Position numbers and translations under genes: made by a program. From NCBI RefSeq assembly GCF_001687305.1, contig NZ_KV700386.1, positions 275,341-339,340 on the forward strand: a DNA stretch of 64,000 bases, in the 5' to 3' direction. This DNA is from Actinomyces vulturis (GTDB lineage: Bacteria > Actinomycetota > Actinomycetes > Actinomycetales > Actinomycetaceae). The first letter of the stretch is position 1, and each line of letters opens with the position of its first letter. Positions 33,397 to 43,400 of the stretch are shown piece by piece. The notes under the pieces are model-generated. The model had not been told where the DNA came from, searched no databases, and saw nothing but the letters and a program-made list of their open reading frames with translations.

Positions 33397-35519
33397 CCCA
33401 GGCCCCGTGGGCGAACAAAATCGCGACCATGAACATGCTGATCGAGGAATGCAAAGACTGTGGAGTACCACAACGCTGAGTTACCGGGTTTGAGAATCCA
33501 ATGGTTCTCATCGGGGTAATACAAGAACTTATGTGGGAATTCGTCAGCGGGGCCATCCCAGTGGCGATGAAGTTCCATCCATAGACGAATACCCTCGCTG
33601 ATGGGAACGCGGAAGTCACGGTTGCCATGGATAATCAACATCGGTGCACAGATGTCACGAACGAAGCAAGCAGGATTGAAACGTTCGACCTGGTCATCGT
33701 CAAGAATGCGATCCCAGAAATACGGGCTATCGGTGGTGGTACGGAATTGATCCAAATCCCATAACGAAGCGTGAGTAACGATGGCCTTAAAACGATGTGA
33801 GTCATGGCCAGCTAACCAGTTCGCCATATAGCCACCGTAGGAACCCCCCATGACAGCAACCTTGCGAGAGTCGCAGTCATCTCTTTCAAGGGTGGCATCA
33901 AGGAGACGAAGAATATCGGTCCGAGGCTTACCTCCGAAGTCACCCCAGCCACGTTCCATCATTCTCTGGCCATAACCCGTGGAGTAAGCAGGATCAGGCA
34001 GAAGCACAGCGTAACCACGCGCTGTAGCAGTCCAAGGGTTCCAACGCCAGGTCCATGAGTTCCATGAACCGAAGGGGCCACCATGAACCCATAATAAAAG
34101 CGGATAAGGCTGCGATTGCTCCTCTGGCAGGCAAAGCCAGGCGCGCAACGGAGTACCATCCTCGGCTTCTGTGAAGACCTCAGTGAGGCGACCTGGCACA
34201 GTGATGGAAGGAACGGGAGTGGCGATCTCATCAATGGTGACTAGAGCGTTTGCGTGGTCAACCTGATTTAAACGGACGGGCGTAGGGGCAGAATTGATCG
34301 AATCGCGAAGCGCATAGGCATGACCAGTGCGTTCATCGATCTGAAGGGAGGTGTAAAAGTAACGGTCATTAGTGAGTTCGATGACAGTTTTCGTATCCAG
34401 ATCAATACGAACAATCTTGCCTGCACCTTCAAAGTCCATCGTGCAAATGATGCTGCGGCTATCGCCACTCCAGGCAGGGCCGGTGAGCCAATGCGTACAG
34501 GGTTCACCTGATGCCCAGGTCAGCGATAATTCCTCGCACTTCCCCGTTATGAGATCAATATGGTGCAATCGGGGGTTCATCACTGTGCGAGCACTGCAAT
34601 GCTCAGTCACCCAGAAGATGGCGCGAGTACCATCAGGGCTAATTACCACATTGGTGGCATCAGCATTCTCATCCGACCACAGCAGAGTACTTGCGCCTGA
34701 GTCTACATCGATCATGCGCAACGTAATGCTGTGCATATAACTCGTGGTTGCTTCAAGGACGTTGGCGATCACACGGGTGCCATCAGGACTAACTGAGTAT
34801 CCCTCAAGACGTTCGGAAGGCTTCAAGGCGGTCACACGGTGCATGGACCACCGGGCATGTTGCTGAGAAAGATCACAAGGGTCAGCGAAGAATAGTTGAT
34901 TACGTGCTGTTGATAAATCCGTATCCCAGTTCCGTATCGGGTATCCCTCGTGGAGGATGCCCGTTGTAGCGGTTTTTTGTCGATAGTCCTGGAGCGACTC
35001 ATCATCCGTGGCGCTCAGTGCGTAGGGACTTGACGCTGAAAGGAAAAAGACTCGACCACCGTGGCGAGCAGGCGTAATGGAGGAAAAACCCCCGACTCGT
35101 TCAGCGATAACGCGTGCCTCTCCCCCATTCTTGGGCAGCATGTAAAGGCGTGTCTTCTCAACATCTTGATATGGCGAAGACTCGTCAGACTCCTTAGATG
35201 AGTCGTGAAGAGGTAGCGGAGTAAGGCCATTAAGCGAGGAGGAGTCCTCATCGCGTTGAGAGGTAAAGAGTACGTCCCCGTTGGCAGTGAAACCAGCGAA
35301 GGCATCACCTTGTGCTCCGCGTGTCAGTTGCCGAGGTTGAGAGGATTCCTGGGAACAGGAGGGCAGTTCCCATAAACTCGTGAGATATGCCGAGCCTTTG
35401 TCATTAATTGTCTTGATTGAGGCGACTACTCTTCGGCCATCAGGACTGAGATTCAATGCGGCATGGCGTGCATGGCCAACGAATGATGACAGGTCGAGAA
35501 AGGCTTGTGCATGACTCAT
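33393..35519 (-). CDS. S9 family prolyl oligopeptidase-like peptidase
   Basis: Cytosolic serine peptidase that trims peptides. The 708-residue protein has an N-terminal beta-propeller (about residues 1-420) and a C-terminal alpha/beta hydrolase. The nucleophile lies in VMGGSYGGYMANWLAG (about residue 558), the Asp in HGNRDFRVPISEG (about 635) and the His in PDENHWI (about 671). The oxyanion region is LLLWVHGGPFGSW. It overlaps acpS by 4 bp. No signal peptide is visible. Acylaminoacyl- and dipeptidyl-peptidases are close relatives and cannot be separated by eye. Confidence 0.9.
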   Translation of the reverse strand: MSHAQAFLDLSSFVGHARHAALNLSPDGRRVVASIKTINDKGSAYLTSLWELPSCSQESSQPRQLTRGAQGDAFAGFTANGDVLFTSQRDEDSSSLNGLTPLPLHDSSKESDESSPYQDVEKTRLYMLPKNGGEARVIAERVGGFSSITPARHGGRVFFLSASSPYALSATDDESLQDYRQKTATTGILHEGYPIRNWDTDLSTARNQLFFADPCDLSQQHARWSMHRVTALKPSERLEGYSVSPDGTRVIANVLEATTSYMHSITLRMIDVDSGASTLLWSDENADATNVVISPDGTRAIFWVTEHCSARTVMNPRLHHIDLITGKCEELSLTWASGEPCTHWLTGPAWSGDSRSIICTMDFEGAGKIVRIDLDTKTVIELTNDRYFYTSLQIDERTGHAYALRDSINSAPTPVRLNQVDHANALVTIDEIATPVPSITVPGRLTEVFTEAEDGTPLRAWLCLPEEQSQPYPLLLWVHGGPFGSWNSWTWRWNPWTATARGYAVLLPDPAYSTGYGQRMMERGWGDFGGKPRTDILRLLDATLERDDCDSRKVAVMGGSYGGYMANWLAGHDSHRFKAIVTHASLWDLDQFRTTTDSPYFWDRILDDDQVERFNPACFVRDICAPMLIIHGNRDFRVPISEGIRLWMELHRHWDGPADEFPHKFLYYPDENHWILKPGNSALWYSTVFAFLDQHVHGRDFVRPRGLG

Positions 35520-35637
35520 GGCACTATCCCATCACATGCTTAATGAAACTTTCACGGGTCTGGAGGACCTCTTTGGCACGGATATGAGAGTCCTTGAGGA
35601 AATCACCAATACGCGGACAAATCTTTGGAGGAATGCT

Positions 35638-36510
35638 TCATGTTGTAGTGGAAAGCGGAGGCAGCAATGATAAGCCCCCATCGCACTCAACCACGTGCCC
35701 CGTCATAGCAGGCATCGCACTGCTCATAAGCATCACACACATGCGGGCAACATCGGCGACGCTGGTCGAATCCCAACTTAACGGTGCCTGCTCACTAGAA
35801 GCCATAAATGACGAAAACGTAGGAATTGCGCTGGAGGCAGGAGTCGGAAGTGGGCCAGAACTGATCGCATTGACACGAACATTTCTATTTGCTTGCTCCA
35901 CCGCCAGCGTGCGCACCATTGCTTCAAGAGCTGATTTCATTACTCCCATCCAGCCATAACCAGGCCAGACATGGGCAGTATCAAACACCAAGGTAACGAC
36001 GCCGCAGGGCCACCTTGTGTTCACATCTTCATGGCCAGCACCGGATAGGGAACTTAGTGAGGAATCCTGAGAGTCGTTTAAAGAGCCGCCAGGTAAGAAT
36101 GCGTCAAGGGCATGGATAAGGCGCGGAAGAGAAGCAACACTGATATCAAAGGAGCGGTGGACGGCGTCGATCTTCATCGATGATGAGGTGACGTTACTGA
36201 GCATATCGGCGCTGGCATAAGCCATAGAGTGAAGAAGGCCGTCGAGATGGTGAAAGCCCGCATCAGTAAGACGGGCGCTAAAGGTCGAGAGAGACTCTGG
36301 GGACGTGACGTCCAAATCAAGGAGAGGAAGATCTGTGCCATCAGGATTTGCCAGGCCACGTAAGGATACCGTTGCTAATGCCCGGGTGGTGGGATGCGTA
36401 GTGGCAATAACACGATGCCCCTGAGAAAGTGCTTCTTTTACTACATGGGTGGCAATGGAGGAAGGACGCAGCACGCCGGTGACAAGGAAGGTTAATGGTA
36501 CTTCACTCAT
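35638..36510 (-). CDS. fabI: InhA/FabI-type enoyl-ACP reductase (SDR family)
   Basis: Probably reduces 2-enoyl thioesters with NADH. The 290-residue protein has the SDR cofactor segment LVTGVLRPSSIATHVV, which matches InhA's SGIITDSSIAFHI, then LDGLLHSMAY, and the Tyr-x6-Lys pair in WPGYGWMGVMKSALEAM. RVNAISSGPLPTPASS matches the substrate loop. An extra Ser/Asp-rich insert of about 25 residues lies before the catalytic Tyr (around 155-180). FAS-I already has an ER domain, so this enzyme must serve another substrate or be redundant. The frame stays open for 37 codons after the TGA. Confidence 0.8.
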   Translation of the reverse strand: MSEVPLTFLVTGVLRPSSIATHVVKEALSQGHRVIATTHPTTRALATVSLRGLANPDGTDLPLLDLDVTSPESLSTFSARLTDAGFHHLDGLLHSMAYASADMLSNVTSSSMKIDAVHRSFDISVASLPRLIHALDAFLPGGSLNDSQDSSLSSLSGAGHEDVNTRWPCGVVTLVFDTAHVWPGYGWMGVMKSALEAMVRTLAVEQANRNVRVNAISSGPLPTPASSAIPTFSSFMASSEQAPLSWDSTSVADVARMCVMLMSSAMPAMTGHVVECDGGLSLLPPLSTTT

Positions 36511-36631
36511 GAATACTCCTCATCGGCCTGAACTGCCACATTACGATGGAATGCCTTCACTGTACCGTGAATACGTGATACCAAGGCACTTGTCCATTAC
36601 CCGGAGCACATTGACTCGATACTCTGGAACC

Positions 36632-37114
36632 ATGACAACTCTCTATGACTTCACGGCAACCACATTGCAAGGCAAGGACGTATCCCTATCCGACTATCAG
36701 GGCAAGGTGGTCCTCGTGGTGAACACCGCCAGTAAATGCGGTTTAACTCCGCAGTATCAGGGGCTCGAAGCGTTGTATCAGAAGTACAACGAGCAGGGAT
36801 TCGTTGTTTTAGGTTTTCCTTGCAATCAGTTTGCCGGTCAGGAGCCAGGGAATTCTGATGACATTAGCGAGTTTTGTCAACTCAATTACGGCGTCTCCTT
36901 CCCCATGTTCGCCAAAATTGACGTCAACGGCCCTCACTCCCATCCCCTATGGAAATGGCTGCGTTCCGAGCATGGAGGAATTCTTGGTGATGCCATTAAA
37001 TGGAACTTCACGAAGTTCCTGCTCAACTCCAAGGGCGAGGTAGTCAATCGATACGCTCCCACCACCGAGCCGGAGAAACTCAGCGCTGATATCGAAGCAT
37101 TGCTAAATACCTGA
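36632..37114 (+). CDS. Glutathione peroxidase-family thiol peroxidase
   Basis: Reduces hydrogen and lipid peroxides; in Actinobacteria the electron donor is more likely thioredoxin or mycothiol than glutathione. The start at ATG 36632 gives 160 residues, the family length; the same frame is open from 36449 but the extra part has no family match. VNTASKCGLTPQY carries the peroxidatic Cys (not selenocysteine), LGFPCNQFAGQEPG the Gln and second Cys, and KWNFTKFL the Trp and Asn. TACTCT six bases before the ATG would suit a leaderless transcript. It is divergent from the enoyl reductase. Confidence 0.93.
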   Translation: MTTLYDFTATTLQGKDVSLSDYQGKVVLVVNTASKCGLTPQYQGLEALYQKYNEQGFVVLGFPCNQFAGQEPGNSDDISEFCQLNYGVSFPMFAKIDVNGPHSHPLWKWLRSEHGGILGDAIKWNFTKFLLNSKGEVVNRYAPTTEPEKLSADIEALLNT

Positions 37115-37334
37115 GTTGATTTTGTGCCCCTACGTACCGATACGGGATAGGCATGCTAGGGGAAGCATAATAGTTCTCAGTATAAAGATCTTCTCGACTT
37201 ACGACTCTTATAGTGATCAGTTGAGGGCACAATCCCTAAGGAACTCTCTAAAGAAATTCCGAAACAAGGAACGGTCAGTTCATTTCATTGTCATTATTTC
37301 GCCGTGATGACCGTGATGGCCCTGAGAAATGTGG
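37115..37334. other. Spacer between gpx and the fas hairpin, nothing recognised
   Basis: About 220 bp, more AT-rich than its surroundings. A 63-codon frame opens with TTG at 37116 right after the peroxidase stop, but it has no ribosome binding site and no family resemblance, so I do not call it. Confidence 0.4.
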
Positions 37335-37368
37335 TGGGGGGCGGCATCCTTCAGGATGCCGCCCCCCA
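37335..37368. terminator. Bidirectional hairpin between gpx and fas
   Basis: A perfect 15-bp stem (TGGGGGGCGGCATCC with its complement) closes the 4-nt loop TTCA between convergent genes, 50 bp after the fas stop. No U-run follows on either strand. Confidence 0.75.
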
Positions 37369-37417
37369 TCGTGGCGTTAATACACCATCAATCGCCAGGG
37401 CAGATGAGCCTTAACGT

Positions 37418-40400
37418 TCATGCGTTATATACGCCATCGACACCCAATCGTGCATCAGGATTGAGCAGCATAGCCGCCTCCACTTCATGAGGATCACGAT
37501 CAGGACCGACCTCACCTAAGCGGCGAGCAACTACAGGCTCAAACAAAGATTGCTTGCCCATCATGCCGAACTGACGTTGACGTGCACCCGCGGCAAGGCG
37601 TTCATTAGCACGGTCGATCCATTGCTGGGCAGCCTCATCGCAGTACTGGCTGCGAATAGCGGACTCGAACGCTGCCGGATGGACGATGGCAATAAGTCCA
37701 CTAACATGACCGAAGCCTAGTGAGGTGAGCAGACCACAACGGACCGGTGCACTATTACCACCTTCTATCGATACTGCGGAGGCACCAATGGCCAGCGGGC
37801 GGCGCGGCCACACCCAGAACGGGTGATCGCGGAATACTTCATCCACACAATCAAGCGAGGCATTCCCAGGAATCACACCGGTGGCAAGAATCTCGGTCAA
37901 GCCGGCCACCTGGAACACTGCGGCACCACCCTTGGCATGACCTGTGACGGTCTTCTGCGATACAGCGAAGAGCGGATTACCTTCTGTACGTCCCAGTGCC
38001 CGAGCCAGACGGGTGTGAAGTTCAGACTCGTTGGGATCATTCGCACCGGTGGACGTGTCGTGCTTGGAAACCACGGCTACGTCATCAGCGTCCACGCCGA
38101 GAGCCTTGAGTGAACGAGCCAAGCGAGACTCGCTACCACCGCGTCCTGCCGCCAGAGCGCCCAGGCCAGGGGCCGGGATAGAGGTGTGTGCGCCGTCGGC
38201 ATAGGAGGAGACGAAGCCGAGAACGCCGGCGACGGGCAGACCCATCTCATAGGCCACGTCACCGCGGGCAAGGATGACGGTACCGCCACCTTGCGCTTCG
38301 ACGAACCCGGAGCGACGTCGGTCATTAGCACGAGAGTAGTGGCGCGGAGCGATGCCCTTGCTCTCCATCACGCTGGCCTCAGCCGTGGCATTCATGTCAC
38401 CGAAGCCCACCACTGATTCAATCGAAATATCGTCAATGGCTCCGGCGACCACTATCTGCGCCTTGCCGAGAGCAATCTTATCGAAGCCCTCTTCAATGGA
38501 TACGGCAGCTGTTGCGCAGGCACTGACCGGCTGGACCATGGAGCCGTAGCCGCCGATGTAGGACTGCATGACGTGAGCAGCCACCACGTTCGGCAGGGCT
38601 TCCTGAAGAATGTCACTGGGGCGTTCAGTGCCCAGGAAACGACCAACGAACAGTTGACGCATGGATTCCATACCGCCGAAGCCAGTGCCCTGAGTGGAGG
38701 CCACATCACTGGGATGAACTGCCTGAAGCAATTCAGCCGGAGTGAAGCCCGCGGACAGGAACGCGTCCACCGCGGTCACCAAGTTCCAGGATGCAATACG
38801 GTCCAGTGATTGCGTCATCGATGCGGGGATACCCCAACGCTGCGGATCGAAATCCCTGGGGAACTGCCCACCCACCGTGCGAGACAGTGCCGCACGCTTG
38901 GGCACGCGGACCAAGGAACCAGCCAGTCGAGTGACCAGCCATTCGCCACCGTCATCCTGGGTGAGGCGGGTGTGCTCAGGATCTTGCATCACAATCTGCT
39001 GAGCAGCAGCCTCATCCTGGACAGGGAAAGTCACGTCTCGATCCAGGTAGACGCTGGCTTCCTGGTCGCTAACAGGGGCAATGAGCCCGTCATCGACGAA
39101 GGTGCGAATACCGCATCGAGCAACCACGTCATCACGGAAACGTTCAAGAATGTCGGCTTCGTCGACGAGTTCGTCATCCTGGTCATACCATCCCGCCTTC
39201 GGAGAATCCTTCCAAGTAAGCAGACCCATCCCCCAGGCTAGTTCCAGGACGCCCGCTGCGGTGAGTTCCACCTCGTCCCCGGTGGTCATACCGAGTTCGG
39301 CTTCACGGCGCGTCCGGCCTGAACCCCAGGTGGACACTTCACCGGTCGAGACGATGACCACCATGTCCTCCAGAGAGGTGGTTACTTCGCCCCATGCTGC
39401 GTAGGTCGGCTGAACCGGAGTACCAGGCGTGGGCAGAGCAGCAATGGACGCATCCGTTTCGTTGCTCTCATCTTCACCCGTGACGACGCCGCGTGCCGCC
39501 TTTTCCTTTACGGCTACCAAGTCAATTCCCTCGCCTAGGCCACCAGTGAAGTCTGCGGTGAGGGGCTCGTTCTCAGCCTGCTGGCGTGCCTCAGCAGTGC
39601 ACAAAGTAAGGAGCTTATCGGCTATCTCCTGGGTGCTCCAGGTTCGTACGCCAGTAGATTCCACGGCGTCAACGAGAGGATCGTTTCCACCCATGAGACC
39701 AGTTCCGCGTACCCACCCGATGAGGGGGTGAGCGAAAGTGACGCGACTGGCCCATGTCTTTTCCACGTGCCATTTGTTCACCACGGCATCAAGAGCAGCC
39801 TTGACTTCACCGTAGGCACCGTCACCGCCGAAGGTACCGCGATTGGGACTGCCGGGCAGCACCACATGCATGGTGTGATCGACGTGGGTATCCATACCAA
39901 TTGGTGCCAGAGCACCAATAAGGCGTTCAACACTCCACAAGAGCACACGGCTTTGCAATTCCGTATCGCCACCGGCATCGGCTAGGCGGCCAATGACACG
40001 AGGAGCAGCGAAGGGGAAGAGCAGATCAGGCACCTGTGCAGGCTTTGTCACCGTAGTTTTTCCGCCTGCTGTAACGGACTGCTCATGGCCAATCCAATCT
40101 GCCAACGCATCCACATCTCGGTAGGAAGCCAGGTTGGCCGGGACCATCCAGAGCATCGCGTCGAGTGAGGCGTGCTTGCGGTAAAGATCCTTGGCAAAGT
40201 CCAGGCGGGCTTGGCTGAGGCGTGAACTAGTGGCGATAACGGTTGCTCCGCCTTCGAGCAGGCGAGCAACCACCGAGGAAGCGATGGAACCTGGTGCTAC
40301 ACCGGTGACCACGGCGACCTGACCACTGAATTCAAGGCTCAAAGTTTTTGTATCTGCCAGGATGGTCAGGTCTTCAAGAATGCTCCGACGCTCCTGCTCA

Positions 40401-43400
40401 GCACTATCGCTGAGTTTGGTCACCCACCACTGTGCCTGCTGAGCGATGGCCTGACGAATCGAGTCATCACCATCGCGCAAACGCTCAGCGTTGAGGCGCT
40501 GTCGCCCCTCCTCAACACTGAGTTCTCCCAGTGCTAAGCGGGCGCAATCTTCGCGAACTGTTGCCCACCGGTCATCGATGAGCACTGCGCGCTGTGCCTC
40601 GAAAGCAGGGGCTACAGCAGAGACCCAACCGGGGCCCATTTCTTTAGTCAAGGTATCCAGAGCTGTGGCATCTTCAGGAGAAATACCCGTTGCCTGGTCA
40701 GTCTCAGTTTCCAGGCCGAGTTCACTGAGCAACGTCCGGGCTGACTTTGCCAAGGCACCGTCGGGACCGGTGAGAGCTGCAGCGAAAGCATCAAGTGCTG
40801 CGGAATCAACCATGCTGCCGCCTCCCTCGCCACCAGCTGTGGGAAGAGCCACCGCAATGCCCAGATCATGGCTGACTGCGTTCACCGCAGCATCAATCAA
40901 TGCGTCAACATCAGCGGCATTACTCCGTGGAGAGGCACCCAAAGTGGAGAGCGTGTCTCCACGCATGGAATCGCCTTCTCGCGTTCCCAAAATGATGGCC
41001 GCTTGAACGTGGGCAACCCATGCATCGTTTAGCCCCCACGTGTTTTGTACACGGTCAGCGATGTGGCTAGCACGAACACCCGAGGGGCCGAGGATACGGG
41101 AAACGGTGACACGCAGCGCTTCGGTGAGAACCGGCCCGAAGGGACGGTAACTGCTTGCTCCCTTAGCAACAGTCTGAGCTAGAGCGGTCATGTCAGAATC
41201 AGCGGCGCCGTCGATTGAAGCCAAACTAAATTCTGACCCCATATCCATGAGTAACTGGTTTCGTCGTGAACTTACGCCATTGGTCAGAGACTCAGTGGTA
41301 TCTGTGGGATTGATTTGCTCAGGACGAATACGTGCTGCGTAAGCGAGCAACACGGTGAGACCATCACGTGCTCCAAACGTCACGCTACCCGCGGCGGGAT
41401 CGGTTTGTTGACCTGGCGATACCTGTACGGAGGGCACATCAGATGGCGCAGCACTGCTTTCACTTGTGGCTGGTGGAGTAAGTGCAGGTGCGGTGCTCTC
41501 TTGGCCATTGGGTGACTGCGGTGTACTGTCCGATTCGGGCGTGGCAGGCGTGGTGCGTGGTCCAGACTGAGGCAGCGTCTCATCGACAGCGGAATCAGAG
41601 TCCGTGGCAAGAACACGTGCTTCATCTCGGCGAACATTCCAGACGGTGACATGGCGGCCCTGGTAAGCAGGAAGTGTCAGGGTCTTTGCTGCGAGGTTCG
41701 CGAGCGTTGGTGAATGAGCCAGGCCCACTTCGATCAGTGCCTCAATACCCAGGCCAGAAGGCGCCGAGGAGATGAGTACATCCTGAGTCTCAATCCAACG
41801 CACGGGGCTAGCGAACTGCCAGGCGAGCAACTCAATGAGAAGCGTGCGAGCCCACGCCTGACGATTCGCTGAAGCATCGTCAAAATTGTTCAAAGCCTGA
41901 CGAATAATTTCAGAGGGGACGACGTCAACAATGGATTGTGCGAACTCGCGGTCCAGGGCGAAGGGACGTGCCACGAGGTTCGGCACGTACTTGCCGACGA
42001 GGCGATCCACATCAATGGTGTGAGGAACCAAAGCATTGAGACGATCACGGAATTCACTCACTCCAGGTCGCAACACGCTGGAGTGGAAAGGCACGTCAAT
42101 TCCGGGCACCAGCATGAAGGGGTTCTTGCCACCGTGAGCAGCCGCTTTTTGCTGTGCGTCGGTTTCAAGCGCGCTGAGCCCAGCAATGGTGCCGGCAATC
42201 GCATACTGCACACCAGCAAGGTTGTGGTTGACAATCTGAAGGAATTCGCCGCTGTCTTCAGCAATGGATGCAACATATGCCTCCACCTCATTCGCGCTAA
42301 TACCACACTGGTTGGGCCGCAGTGCTCCCATTCGGTAATTGGAATGTCCAGCACAGTCTCGAGGAACCAAGGTGTGCATCGTGGAGCCGCGGTGGAAGAC
42401 GATGGAGAGCATCGTCTCTACCTCGAAGATATTGCCGTAGGCGGATAATGCTGTGTATTCGCCCAGGCTGTGACCAGCGAATGCGGCATGGTCAACCAGA
42501 GCACCGCGTTCCTTTAAACGTGCCGTTGATGCCATGGCCACTGTCGCCAGTGCCACCTGAGTGAACTGCGTGAGGTTAAGCAAACCTTCGGGATGCTTAT
42601 AGGTCACACCTCGTGCGGTAAGTTCAGTGGGGTTATCACGAACCAGGGCAATGACGGAGAATCCCAGTTCTGCGCGAGTGTGAGCGTCGGCGCGATCCCA
42701 GATTTCTTTGGCTGCCGGAGATGCTGCACGCTCATCCAGCCCCATGCCTTGGATTTGAATACCTTGGCCGGGGTAGAGATAAGCAGTTTTCCGGGGAGCA
42801 CATGTTGCCGTGCCACGAGAGACAATGTCGCCGTTGATTCGGCAGGTTACTTCGAGAGTTTCTCCACCGCCATTGACCAGACCAACACGGTCTACCGTGA
42901 TTTCGACTTCATCATTCAACTGCACAGGACCGTGCATGGTGTAAGTCCACCCGATAATTGTGTGTCCTTGACCATGGGCATCGACGCAAGCAGCGACTTG
43001 CTGGGCAGTGGCGCTGAGCCACATGCCGTGGACCAGCGGAGCATCCATCCCTGCCACTTGTGCAGCGTGATAGGAAGTGTGAATGGGATTGAAATCTCCG
43101 GTGACACGAGCGAAAGCGGTCATGTCTCCCGGGGCGATCACACGAACCTGACGCAGCGTGCGCCGTTCCGCATCCACCACTGCAGCGCCTGTATTTCCAT
43201 ATAGAACGGGAGCAGAGGGAGTAGCACTACCTGAAGCACGTCCACGGATAGCAAAACGTTCAGTCATGAGTGCTACGACACGGGAGTTTTCTTCACTGCC
43301 GGTGAGGAACTGTAAGTGAACGTTGACCACACGTCCAGCACTGGATTCCTCTAAACTATGGACCCATCCGTCCACACGGATTTCTTGCCCCAGAGAAGCC

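Noticed and set aside
35594..35959. 121-codon plus-strand frame over the end of the enoyl reductase gene
   Set aside because: It is antisense to the conserved substrate loop and has no start signal or similarity.
36449..36631. 61-residue N-terminal extension of the glutathione peroxidase
   Set aside because: It overlaps the start of the divergent reductase gene and does not match the family; from 36632 the length is typical.
37116..37307. 63-codon frame after the glutathione peroxidase gene
   Set aside because: TTG start without a ribosome binding site, AT-rich codons, and no recognisable feature.
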